Below are positions 13,198 to 21,795 of a stretch of 64,000 nt of DNA, one piece after another (position 1 is the first letter of the stretch; every line of letters begins with the position of its first letter). The position numbers and the translations under genes were made by a program. This stretch comes from Blastomyces gilchristii SLH14081. Taxonomy: Eukaryota > Ascomycota > Eurotiomycetes > Onygenales > Ajellomycetaceae. The notes below the pieces were generated by a model. That model saw only the letters and a list, made by a program, of their open reading frames with translations. It was not told where the DNA came from and ran no database searches. The DNA lies in NCBI RefSeq assembly GCF_000003855.2, contig NW_003101652.1, positions 62,001 to 126,000 on the forward strand, in the 5' to 3' direction.

Positions 13198-13870
13198 ATT
13201 GCTACAGGCACTAGCCACCCGCAGAATGCATCTTAAGCTAATTACATTTAACCCCCATAATTAACTGATCACCATGTCCGTCCTCTCAGGCCAGCCACTA
13301 ATTTCCAGGGGTGTTAGTTAGTGGCTGCCACCACCCACTTGGTGGTGTACACATCAAGCTTCCGGTTGCTGATCTCGGCCTCATTAGATGCCCATAGGCC
13401 TACCAATCAGCTGTCATGGCCTCACCCTGTGTTAGGGACTAATCATAGGCTTGATGACTGCAGTTCTCTCTGCCAGTATTAGGGGTTGACAGTGAGCTTG
13501 CAGGCTCTAGCCTATCAGGGTGTCCTGTCTAGGGCCTAGATGCGCGTCTAGACCTGCTAGTCAGGTGGTTTTCAAAATCATTCCCTGTATTTGAGGGGGA
13601 GCTAGGCTCCGATGACAGTCCTAGTTTTAGGGACTTGCTTAAGTAGTGTATAATCACTACATTAGACTTGACTCTATATCATTAGAACCTTGACAGGTGC
13701 ACAGTAGAATAGTAGGACATTGGCACCCCATGCCGGCCCTGGTGGGTGTTCGCAGGATCTCACTTAACTAGTGGCTTGGCTTGCAGTAGAGAGTTCTACC
13801 CCGCACCAAGCCTTACTAATTAGGCTCAGCCCCTATTACATGGAGGCTTTCATGGGTAAGAAGTAGCAGG
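13198..13870 (-). other. unmutated head segment of the chimeric retrocopy, no ORF
   Basis: About 670 bp rich in CpG and GG/CC between the LINE part and the tRNA-like sequence. Composition changes abruptly at about 13197. No coding frame longer than 60 codons is present. It is probably a transcript or a low-copy sequence captured with the tRNA-like head; its source could not be identified. Confidence 0.55.
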
Positions 13871-13952
13871 TGCCAGCAGTGGGATTCGAACCCACGCACC
13901 CCTAATGTGTGCGGCCTTGGTTACCAGTCTTACCAACTGGGCCACGCTGGCA
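13871..13952 (-). tRNA. tRNA-like sequence (pseudo-tRNA / pol III promoter head)
   Basis: On the minus strand a 7-bp acceptor stem forms between TGCCAGC and GCTGGCA. An A box (TGGCCCAGTTGG) fits TRGYNNANNNGG, and a B box (GGTTCGAATCC) fits GGTTCGANTCC exactly. The T arm GTGGG/CCCAC is perfect. The D and anticodon arms are not standard: the best anticodon stem, CGCAC/GTGCG, encloses a 9-nt loop, so no anticodon can be assigned. It forms the exact 5' end of the retrocopy. It is more likely a tRNA-derived promoter than a working tRNA. Confidence 0.5.
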
Positions 13953-14378
13953 AACATTAGATAGTAGTTTTATACTGTCTCAGTGAGACTTACTGTCTAC
14001 TCTTGTCACATTTTTCAAATGAGATCATGATTTCTACTTCTCAATTTAAATTATTTTTATTGCTTTAAATGACTTTAAATCTCATTTGAGTGTTATCAAA
14101 AAGTGTTACTTTTTAAAAAATTAAAAATAGTCTAAAAAAAACCTTAAAATGTCTAAAAATAGTAACTTTATACCAAGAATGAGACTAAATGAAATCAAAT
14201 GAGATCACTTTCTCATTTTTTTCAAGTCATGATTTCATTTTAAGATCTGATATATAGTCACTTTACATGTTTTTTTGATAGCCAGTCTCAGCAGGATTCA
14301 CGCCAAGAAATGTATGAGATCAGATTAAATGAGACTAAATGTGAAATTCATGGTCTCAGCAGCCAGTCTAGTCTAGAG

Positions 14379-15180
14379 CTCATGTTAGCATATGTTAGAG
14401 TGAGATTCATGATTTCACTGAACTTACTTTAATTCAGAGAGATCAGTCATGAATGAGTCTGTCTGCAGCAAACTCTGCTGTTATAATAATAAGAAATACA
14501 TGAATTGTAACTTTATGAATTACAGAGCTCTGAGATGATATATCACTAGTTCCGCGCCAAAAAAGCAGATCAGTAATCACAAGTACTGTGTAGTTGATAG
14601 ACATGATCATAGCTGTACCTTTCATCAACACCTCATAGGCGACTGAGCTAACTCAATCAGCACAAGGTGTATTAAGATTGAGAGGAAGAGCACATCATAA
14701 GATCAAACCGAGCTTTACTGCTGAGGACAGAAAACCATATCCTAGAAATAATTGATGCAGTGAAGTGTTTGTAAGAGATTCAGCCTGGATTTTTCTCTGC
14801 TGAATCATCTAGACATCACGGTTAGCAATGACCAAAGCAGGGGACAGGGAATAACATGTCTCAAGGGCTAGTGGAAATGCTGTACATATTCTCAAGAGAT
14901 AGTAAAATGCTGGTGTATCTGAAACAAGAATTCAGTATTTATCATCATTATCTCAGTTGAAGAGTCTTCTCATCTTCAAGCTGTAAGCCTGATAGACCAA
15001 CATCAATGACAACAGCATTGACACAGATAAAGAGAATGAAGATTGATATCTCAGACAAATAATGAGACTGAGAGTAATGAATAGTAAGCAAGATGAGATG
15101 CACTGTACTTAGTATGATGAGTGCTGCTGACAGAAGTGCATATGAGATGTTAGAATACATTTTGTAAGAAAAGACAGTCA
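14379..15180 (-). other. partly mutated region, possible decayed membrane-protein gene
   Basis: Intermediate composition, with a few CpG. Two hydrophobic minus-strand frames are open: about 14948-15181 (ALLSAALIILSTVHLILL, then a second hydrophobic stretch, FILFICVNAVVIDVGL) and about 14443-14631. They could be fragments of one transporter-like gene damaged by TGA/TAG stops. No family could be named. Confidence 0.3.
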
Positions 15181-15374
15181 AGTTGATTCATTTTGAAATG
15201 ATCTGTCGCGGAGTGACATCTTATGATTTATAACTATCAGACAGCTACTCTCTGTGCACCTCGAATGGGGGCTTTTTGATAGTTGAAGGGGTATGTCATC
15301 CTCATTTCAGCAAATGTTGGATGGCAGTTGTCTAGGGCTTGTACGAGTAGTTACACTATTGTTGTTGATATGTT

Positions 15375-15917
15375 GTGATCCCTTTGCATGAGGATGGTAC
15401 GGACTCAAGCTGGACATGTATATCGCACTCGCTCTCCCAGAGTGATCGACGCAAGTTTACTGTGCCCTCGACACAGTCTAGCACCCCTGGCTGCACTTTG
15501 CATACTCCTATTACAGCCACCATCCCGCATGGCATGTACTACAATAGCCTAAGTGACGAGTACAACAGCAGCATCGACCACGCTGTGATATCTGTTAATG
15601 CCGTCTTTATTGGGAAAAGGAGGTCCAAAATGCTCATTTTCGGGCTCAATATCACTCTTGTCCGGAGTCTAGGCCATCACGGCGCAGCTGGTAGTTTTGG
15701 GGAAAATTCATCTCACAGCATGCGGGGTTGTAGAGGTCAAAGCAACTATAACGCAACATCAGTAGTCGTTCTTCCAGAACGGGGGTTGTCTTTCGTTGAG
15801 AATTATCGAAAGAGAAAGCAGCTTAGGTCGAACCATATTCGGCTGGGTCCATCACAACAGCCCCCCATACCATCCGAATCATATGCGAGAATGAGATTGG
15901 ACGCTGTGTTAGTTTAG
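15375..15917 (+). CDS. hypothetical protein, 180 aa
   Basis: An uninterrupted frame in DNA of ordinary composition. The protein is rich in Ser and polar residues, has no clear signal peptide or membrane segment, and has a basic stretch ENYRKRKQLRSNHIR near the C-terminus. No domain was recognised. Upstream exons are possible because the ATG context (TTGTG-ATG-ATCC region) is not strong. It lies 285 bp before the four-exon gene on the same strand, and the gap contains nothing recognisable. It may be a real small gene or an exon of a larger one. Confidence 0.4.
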   Translation: MIPLHEDGTDSSWTCISHSLSQSDRRKFTVPSTQSSTPGCTLHTPITATIPHGMYYNSLSDEYNSSIDHAVISVNAVFIGKRRSKMLIFGLNITLVRSLGHHGAAGSFGENSSHSMRGCRGQSNYNATSVVVLPERGLSFVENYRKRKQLRSNHIRLGPSQQPPIPSESYARMRLDAVLV

Positions 15918-16202
15918 GATAGATCCATGAGAAAATTCCCTGCTCTTCCCATCCGAAGTGTGGTGGAGGGGGAGAGTTTGAATTGTCATTGGAGATTCAC
16001 CCGTTGAGAATCTGAATAGAGATTTTGGAACCAATAGAAAGTAGTCTGTTGGCCAGCTGGCCAACAAACACCAATTAAATGATAGCTCGTTGGCATGGAT
16101 CCTTCCACACGCATCCAGCCTCTCAACAGAAAGTAGCTAAATTTCAAATCTTGTCAAGAACTCTTTTTCCTTTTCTTTTGCCACGAGTTTAACAGTGCAA
16201 AT

Positions 16203-18296
16203 ATGACGGTTGAATCGGAAATCCTATCACTATTGACAGCGTTACTACGAGTATCGCCAGAGATGCTAAAAGCTCATCGTACGGAAGTAATTCCTGCACT
16301 CGAGACAATTGCAGAACGAGTTGGAGTAACAGTTATTCAAAACTCCTCCGCTGCATCGTATCGGCAAACCGCAGCTCCCGATGAGTGTTCATTGCAATAC
16401 GCTGCTTATGAAGAAAGCAGTTCTACCTCTTCTATCAGTGATGGCTCAGCCCAGCAGACCTCCGCCGATTTAGACACAATTGAAGAAGTGGATTCGATCT
16501 CTTCTCCCGCCTCTGTCAGTGATGGATCACTCCAGCAAACCTCTGGCGATTTAGACACTATTGAAGAAGGGGATTCGACCTCCTCCCCCTCTGTCAGTGA
16601 TGGATCACTCCAGCAAACCTCTGGCGATTTAGACACTATTGAAGAAGGGGATTCGACCTCGACAGCTCCTGGATAAGATACAAGAAAACCTCGAGAAGAT
16701 TGTCAAGTTTTTCAATCATGGTTCGTCCGACATAATCGCAAGTTTCCTTGCCTCGCTGGCTGTTGAGGACGATCGCCTTTGCGATATAAAGAGCATTGTT
16801 GGAAAGAACAAGCCAAGTCACAATGACAGATACATTCAGTGCCTTGCCCAACGATCGCTAGCGCTTGAGTATAATCAATGGGAACTCGAGAGACAACAGG
16901 CAGGAGGGACAAGGCTAGATGGTGTGTCCAAGAACGCATCGTCGGCAAGGAACAAAAGAGGCGGGAACTTTACATACTACGTACAACATGTTCGCCAGTT
17001 CGATGACAGTCAAACAGCTTACAAAGCGCTTAAGCGTGGAATTAAACAACTGATGACTGAGGACAAATGTGGGTTCCCCGGAATAGAGGTGGCAATCCCG
17101 TTTACGTACCAATATTTTGATACTCTGTCTTATAACGAACTTCACACATTTGCCTCCCTACTCCGACAGAAAATGGGCATACTCCGTACCCTCAAACAAG
17201 CTTCGTCCTGGGTTGAGGATGGCCAGTCAATATACAATGGTGAGATTGACTATTCGCCATGGAATGCCTTTTGCTTACGTTTTACGTAGGATACAGGAAA
17301 AATAAACGACCTCACCTTGAATTAGAATCGTCCTTTCCGAGAACCAAGCGCCCACGCTTGGCTGCACCACCCATATCTGAACTACCCACATGGGGACCTG
17401 TAGAAGTGGACAAAAATAACCCAGTGTACCAACTAGGCGTTGACGATTTGTCGAATAGAGGTGTAGTAGAGAGTTAGTCTTGCCGATACTATTCGCAATA
17501 CCCTCTGTGCTGACATTATATATATATAGGTGCCCTCGATCAAACCATTGACAATGAGTTTGTTCCACGGACTACCGAACCTTCCGCCCAGCCTAATATA
17601 TCACCAGTGGTGGTTTCTGGCGGCAGCGGAAACATGGACAACCATCCCCTTCCTCATGCTCTTGGATACAATGCTCCGCCTGAGAGCGCGACCACGGTCG
17701 AATTGCCAACGGATCACCGGCGAAATTTAGTTGAAGATACAGCTCAAAATGCGGTCGGTCGACCTTTCTCAGCGTCATTACAGTTGGTGCCTACGACTTC
17801 GACCGCTGAAACATACCTGCCATACACCGACTACTGGGTAACACAGCCTGACGACATTGGCACTTCGTCCGCTGAAACCTACATGCCATACACCGACTAC
17901 TGGGCAACACAGCCTGACGACATTGGCACTTCGTCCGCTGAAACCTACATGCCATACACCGACTACTGGGCAACACAGCCTGACGACATTGGCACTTCGT
18001 CCGCTGAAACCTACATGCCATACACCGACTACTGGGCAACACAGCCTGACGACATTGGCACTTCGTCCGCTGAAACCTACATGCCATGCACCGACTCCTG
18101 GGTAACACAGTCCGGCGACCTTGACACTGAAACTCATATGTTCAACACTCAGTTGCTGACAACAACTGCCTCTCAGCCGCAGTTGAACATGGTCAATATC
18201 CGAGGTTATGGCAGTGTTCACTCACATGGGCACAACAATGAATCTCTGCAAAGCCATCATACTTCATCATTTCGCTCAGAAGCTTGTAATGCTTAA
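16203..18296 (+). CDS. four-exon gene, 637-aa protein with acidic and C-terminal tandem repeats
   Basis: Proposed exons are 16203-16592, 16666-17239, 17290-17472 and 17530-18296; together they give 1914 nt, an exact multiple of three. Introns 2 (GTGAGA to GTAG, 50 nt, with CTTAC upstream of the acceptor) and 3 (GTTAGT to ATAG, 57 nt, with CTGAC) are typical fungal introns. Intron 1 (GTCAGT to GACAG, 73 nt) is less certain. Residues 1-45 look helical. Residues about 76-130 are acidic Ser-rich repeats (SVSDGSLQQTSGDLDTIEE). A central region of about 190 residues has no known match. A basic bipartite cluster (RKNKRP, PRTKRPR) at about 323-343 suggests nuclear import. Residues about 472-581 are five 22-residue repeats containing AETYMPYTDYW. 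The function was not recognised. Confidence 0.72.
16428..16665 (+). repeat. tandem coding repeat, three units of about 73-81 bp
   Basis: Three units encode S-x-SDGS-x-QQTS-x-DLDTIEE. The second and third begin with the same GTCAGTGATGG, which supplies a potential splice donor at 16515 and at 16593. Confidence 0.8.
17796..18125 (+). repeat. 66-bp tandem repeat, five units
   Basis: Units start at 17796, 17862, 17928, 17994 and 18060. Units 2, 3 and 4 are identical at the nucleotide level; unit 1 has a few substitutions and unit 5 is degenerate. Each encodes 22 residues in frame. Confidence 0.95.
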
Positions 18297-18328
18297 ATAA
18301 CCTATGTACTGTACATCCTTATCCATAA

Positions 18329-18826
18329 TCACCGCCTTAGTGTGATAACCACAGCACCAATCTTCGCTTCTCCTTCAATTCTGAAAACTGTATGCTTTGA
18401 CACAAGTATGGCATTCTTTCAATTCCAATCTACTTTTATCTCTTTCCCGCCTTCATTTCTTGCAGTCACTTCTGCGTCATAACCCATAAGTGGAACAATT
18501 ATAGTGTCAACTAGTCCTCCTGATCTCCAACTTCCTTTAAAAACAGCCCCATGCGAAGATAAGAAGGAAACCTTGGATAACAACTTTTCCTATGTATAAT
18601 TAGAATACTATCTATATTTCTGAGGAGTGTTGCTGCACACCAGATAGACTTTCTTCACCTCATCCACCACACATTTAACACTCTCATTAACAGGTAGTTC
18701 AAATTCAAAAGCCCATCTTTGTGAATCAGAGATCACTGTGTTAGAAGTTGCACTTCTTGCTTCTTCAACAGAGGCTTCTAGCCAGCTCGGAAGTGGTAGA
18801 TATGTGATAGAACTGGTGTGTGGCAT
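18329..18826 (-). CDS. hypothetical protein, two exons, with an in-frame TGA near the end
   Basis: Minus strand, ATG at 18826. Exon 1 is 18641-18826, and a 51-nt intron 18590-18640 (GTGTGC, TCTAAT branch-like site, CATAG) joins the same frame at 18589. Exon 2 runs to a TGA at 18419-18421, giving 118 aa. The frame stays open for another 29 codons to TGA at 18329, which would give 148 aa if the inner TGA were Trp. The peptide beyond the stop (KNAILVSKHTVFRIEGEAKI) has an alternating beta-strand pattern like the region before it, so the TGA may be a recent G-to-A mutation. It is convergent with the repeat-protein gene, whose stop is only 32 bp away. No family was recognised. Confidence 0.55.
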
Positions 18827-19443
18827 GGCGCTAACTTGTGTCGCACTCAGGTGAATGCAGTCAGCATTTCTAAATTCAGAAACAATCAGTATTAAATAAG
18901 AAGGCTAGGAAGACAAGCGCACATTTTTTATTTGATTTCAGAATCAAGTTTAAATTTTGGGGATTAAATGATGAAGTGCGATCCTTGATATGTTATTGTG
19001 AACTTTCTCGACGAGGTCGTGAATTATTTATTGGAGGGGCATTAGTGCCAAATCCAAATAGCCCCTCGTCACGTGATGGGCGACGTCGCGCCGCCGTGCA
19101 AGTTCTCAGTGCCAAGTCCGAAATCTATGCGACCCTTGAACTTCTCAAATCATCACCGATCAATTCCAAAGCAGCAAGCGTCTGCGAGTATTAGAATAAT
19201 CCTGCGAGAGATGCCCTCAATGAATGTCCTAGTATGTCCATTTGTTCTTCATTCATTGGTAGATGATTAATATGTCATAGAACTTCGTGGAGGTTCAGTT
19301 TGCCCAGCCCGACGCAACCGCCAAAGGCGATTAGGCTGGGTTACGACATGTGTAGTAGGATGCGCTAGCGTACCTCCTAGCGTAGTGCAGCGAGTCCATC
19401 AAGCCCAACATATCTTCGGTTACCAGCAGCGTCCAGTCCATAT
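18827..19443. other. intergenic DNA containing a 67-bp dispersed repeat
   Basis: Ordinary base composition and no convincing gene. Short frames at 18976-19194 and 19073-19270 overlap the dispersed repeat and look incidental. Confidence 0.4.
19031..19097 (+). repeat. 67-bp dispersed repeat, copy 1
   Basis: Nearly identical to 47924-47990, with two differences, both transitions (GATGGGCGACG here, GATGAGTGACG there). It contains a GAGGGGC/GCCCCTC inverted repeat and a CACGTGA motif. Confidence 0.9.
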
Positions 19444-20286
19444 TTGACGCTCCCACGCAACAGCTACTGCCCCTCACATATCGGCGCACATAGTCCACGT
19501 GGAGAGCCGTCCCTCATCCCTTCGCATGACCAGATGTTGCGGTCTTGCGATGATGACTCATCTGCCACCAAGCCAACCACGAATTCCTCCAACCTTCACT
19601 TAAATATTTTCTTTCCTCTTACAAGGCCACAGCTTGGCATTCAAGCCAATGTAACTCCCATGACATCATCAATTGAGGACATTAGTTTGACCTGGAAGGG
19701 CGCGGGAACCGACTTCCTAGTCTCAATTGATAAAAATTGTCAGGAGCATATTTCAAGCATCTGTCTGTGGCTTTTTTTCTCTAAAAGAAGATATGAAAAG
19801 CCTTATGCCTTTAACCTTATCATCGCAAAGATATATGTTCTGACGAGGAGGGGTAGTAGGATTGATTTTGGTGCCCAAAGTCAACTGATCTCAGGCCGCA
19901 GTTTCTCCGCTTTGGTCATCATCTTGATGAGTCACCTCTGTTCATCTGCAACACGGCGGGTTGGTTGGCGTACATTAATCCTAAATGGGAATAGCCGACC
20001 TTCCTCAAAATACAATTTCAATCCCGTATTTTGCTCGCGCTTATTACCATTCCCTCGCGATCGAATAGGATTAATCTCCACCCGGTTCCTTGCTTGTACA
20101 GGTCCCAATAGCTGCATTGCTACCATATCCCGAAGGAAGATAGTCCCATGCAGCGAGTACCAAGCTACATGTTTGTCTCTTGCTTGTTTTGATGATCACC
20201 ACTCGCCCCGCAGGCTGGCCACCCGCCTCGTTGATGACCCGGGAAGAATCAAGGGGTGGGCTGCCAAAAATGGCTATGCCGCTTAG
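19444..20286 (+). CDS. doubtful ORF, 280 aa, overlaps dispersed repeats
   Basis: An uninterrupted 280-codon frame is long for chance, but it runs across two sequences repeated elsewhere in the window: 19868-19908 resembles 46901-46940, and 19943-20094 resembles 56764-56903. In the second copy the same frame has stops. The translated protein has no recognised domain and an irregular composition. It could be a real gene that absorbed repeats, a repeat-derived frame, or noncoding. No introns were needed. Treat as unproven. Confidence 0.25.
   Translation: MTLPRNSYCPSHIGAHSPRGEPSLIPSHDQMLRSCDDDSSATKPTTNSSNLHLNIFFPLTRPQLGIQANVTPMTSSIEDISLTWKGAGTDFLVSIDKNCQEHISSICLWLFFSKRRYEKPYAFNLIIAKIYVLTRRGSRIDFGAQSQLISGRSFSALVIILMSHLCSSATRRVGWRTLILNGNSRPSSKYNFNPVFCSRLLPFPRDRIGLISTRFLACTGPNSCIATISRRKIVPCSEYQATCLSLACFDDHHSPRRLATRLVDDPGRIKGWAAKNGYAA
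19943..20094 (+). repeat. dispersed inverted-repeat sequence, copy 1
   Basis: Shares about 145 bp with 56764-56903. Inside, ATTAATCCTA (19974-19983) and TAGGATTAAT (20066-20075) are perfect inverted repeats that could form a stem around about 80 nt. Confidence 0.85.
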
Positions 20287-20403
20287 CAGCCTGTGGTTTC
20301 TGTTTGTTTTTTCTAGTCTTGAGATTGTTTCACCTTTTTGGCTGTTCATCTGTAAGCATAAAAAGATAGGAGCAACCCATAATGTCTTGGTCTGTATGTT
20401 AAT

Positions 20404-20661
20404 CTACTTCGCTGCCTGGTCTTTCCCAGAGGCCTCTCCAATTAAGCCCTCCTGAAAAACCCGGTACCACCGACGAACATCCATTAAAAAATGAGTATAC
20501 CTAGCAATATCTGCTGCAGTCACTAGGAATTCACTTTCACAGACAGTGATGCTTTCTACCCCCCCAAACATGGAGCCACCGAGCGACATCCTCAGATATC
20601 GCGACGCACGGATTCTATTGAGATTTACATATTCCTGGAGACTCCATGGGGAGAGACACAA
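20404..20661 (-). CDS. doubtful ORF, 85 aa, divergent from the two-exon gene
   Basis: Open minus-strand frame in ordinary-composition DNA, starting MCLSPWSLQEYV and containing an aromatic stretch ARYTHFLMDVRRWYRVF. Its start overlaps the start of the plus-strand gene at 20646 by 16 bp, so at most one of the two starts is probably right. No domain was recognised. Confidence 0.25.
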   Translation of the reverse strand: MCLSPWSLQEYVNLNRIRASRYLRMSLGGSMFGGVESITVCESEFLVTAADIARYTHFLMDVRRWYRVFQEGLIGEASGKDQAAK

Positions 20662-21163
20662 GTCTAGTCAACGCGTTCTTTTCTGAAGAGGTTGGACGAA
20701 TATATGATGAGAACATCGATTATGTCCATGTACCAGGGAATATTATCTTACCGAATACCAAATGTTGGATGGTTATAGATTTATCAGTTCCGCAAAGATT
20801 GACTTTGGACGAAGTACCTATCTTTTGCTACCGCGTGGTGAGAAATCATGATGGATCCTCCCTGTATGAACCATTCCATATTTAGCTGCTTTTGAAAGAA
20901 TATCAAATTCTAACTTTTTTACCAGCCGTTTTCAGCATGTGAATTTTATCGGTGCTCGGAAGCACAGCAGCGTGTTTCCATGGGGACGTTTCATTAGTAT
21001 GTGGGATATCTTTTTACCAGTATTCTTTGTTATCACGAACAGGGACGTTGTTAACACGAAGTTGAAAAAAAACAAAGTATCCGATATGTCCGACAATGAA
21101 GACGACGACAAGGAGGATAATGGTGATGCTAACTTACCCACGGCGCCCCAGTCCACCGATTAA
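20646..21163 (+). CDS. hypothetical two-exon gene, 151 aa, acidic C-terminus
   Basis: Exons 20646-20863 and 20926-21163 total 456 nt, divisible by three. The 62-nt intron has donor GTATGA, a TTCTAAC branch-like site and acceptor CCAG. Using the next AG (20935) would create a stop at once, which supports the chosen acceptor. The N-terminal part (SEEVGRIYDENIDYVHVPGN) is globular-looking, the middle has a short hydrophobic stretch (MWDIFLPVFFVI), and the C-terminus is acidic (DNEDDDKEDNGD). The first exon could extend upstream through another intron. No family was recognised. Confidence 0.45.
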
Positions 21164-21671
21164 AAAGAGCCCATTGAAAGGCTTAGAGCGGCTCGGCCGA
21201 CCAAAACAACCACTGTAGAGTAGATAAAGAGGGCTGTAAATCAGGTAACTTCTCGGTGGCATTTCATTATTGTGCTGGCATTTTCTCATAAGAAGCTTCT
21301 ATAGTTTTGTTGATGGAAGGTAGCGATTATGCATTCAAGTGCTCTCTAGCCACGATTTATATGCTGGATATCATTAGTCATTATGTTGTAGTGTCATGTG
21401 ATTGTATTTAAATTCATTGAATCTATACATCAACAATGCACTCTTTAGTATTTCTATTAGTTCGTCCTGGTTCTGTCATTTTTACCAGGAGGAGAAATTG
21501 AGCCCTTTTCCAAGAGCGACTAGGCTAAACAAACTACTCTATAGAATATTTTCTTAGCGTGCCGCAATGATTTCAAACTTGTGGCGCAGTACTGTAGCTA
21601 ATAGCCCACAACAGCAGCAGAATGGGCCGCTCTGTCATTGCTGGTTCACGTGACAATCAAGGAGCAATGGA
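21164..21671. other. intergenic, site of the copia 2 insertion
   Basis: Ordinary composition, no gene seen. It ends in ATGGA (21667-21671), the left copy of the copia 2 target duplication. The right copy is at 46878-46882, so the DNA from 46883 onward was once adjacent. Confidence 0.6.
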
Positions 21672-21795
21672 TGTAGCGGCGGCCGCCTTGGTGGCGTTGC
21701 CCTAGCGATCGCTCCGCCTGCACGTGATCTCTTATGTTATATAACATAGCTAGCTGCTCTCATAATAATAGAAGAATCAACCTTTCCCACTTACA
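21672..21795 (+). repeat. 5' LTR of copia 2, mostly unmutated
   Basis: 124 bp, TGTAG to TTACA. It contains CpG-rich DNA (GCGGCGGCCGCC) that appears partly mutated in the 3' copy at 41439-41512. Confidence 0.92.

Larger units (their letters stand above)
11733..13952 (-). mobile_element. LINE-tailed chimeric retrocopy with a tRNA-like 5' head
   Basis: A 2220-bp insertion flanked by AACATTAGATAG on both sides (11721-11732 and 13953-13964), a duplication length typical of target-primed reverse transcription. Read on the minus strand it starts with an 82-nt tRNA-like sequence, continues through about 670 bp of ordinary-composition DNA, switches at about 13197 to a LINE 3' region encoding RNase H and a zinc-knuckle tail, and ends in a (TAA)n tract. 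The LINE endonuclease and RT are absent. This is the structure expected from template switching by a LINE reverse transcriptase; fungal LINE-tailed chimeras such as the Magnaporthe MINE elements are a known analogue. A dedicated non-autonomous family is the alternative. Confidence 0.78.
11633..14370 (-). mobile_element. hAT-type MITE copy A, split by a retrocopy
   Basis: It begins TAGACTGACCG and ends CAGCCAGTCTA. The 8-bp target duplication GTCTAGAG flanks it exactly (11625-11632 and 14371-14378). It is in reverse orientation relative to the copy at 47229-47738. It is interrupted by an insertion at 11733-13952 flanked by a 12-bp duplication. Removing the insertion and one duplication leaves 506 bp, the same length as copies B and D. 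The terminal sequences match those of the hAT element at 29326-35092, so it is a non-autonomous derivative. It has no coding capacity. Confidence 0.92.

Noticed and set aside
13871..13952. Functional tRNA gene
   Set aside because: The anticodon arm has a 9-nt loop and the D arm does not pair normally, and it sits exactly at the 5' edge of a retrocopy.
1..14370. Mitochondrial or centromeric origin for the AT-rich blocks
   Set aside because: The blocks are made of nuclear-type transposons with LTRs, target duplications and transition-type damage; no mitochondrial genes or satellite arrays are present.
16406..16636. Minus-strand ORF over the acidic repeats
   Set aside because: Same repeat effect; no independent support and no splice signals.
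17778..18221. Long open frames on the minus strand and in a second plus frame over the 66-bp repeats
   Set aside because: They are shadows: a 66-bp repeat keeps all frames in register, so absence of stops in one unit extends to all. The plus frame with introns and a normal stop is the better gene.
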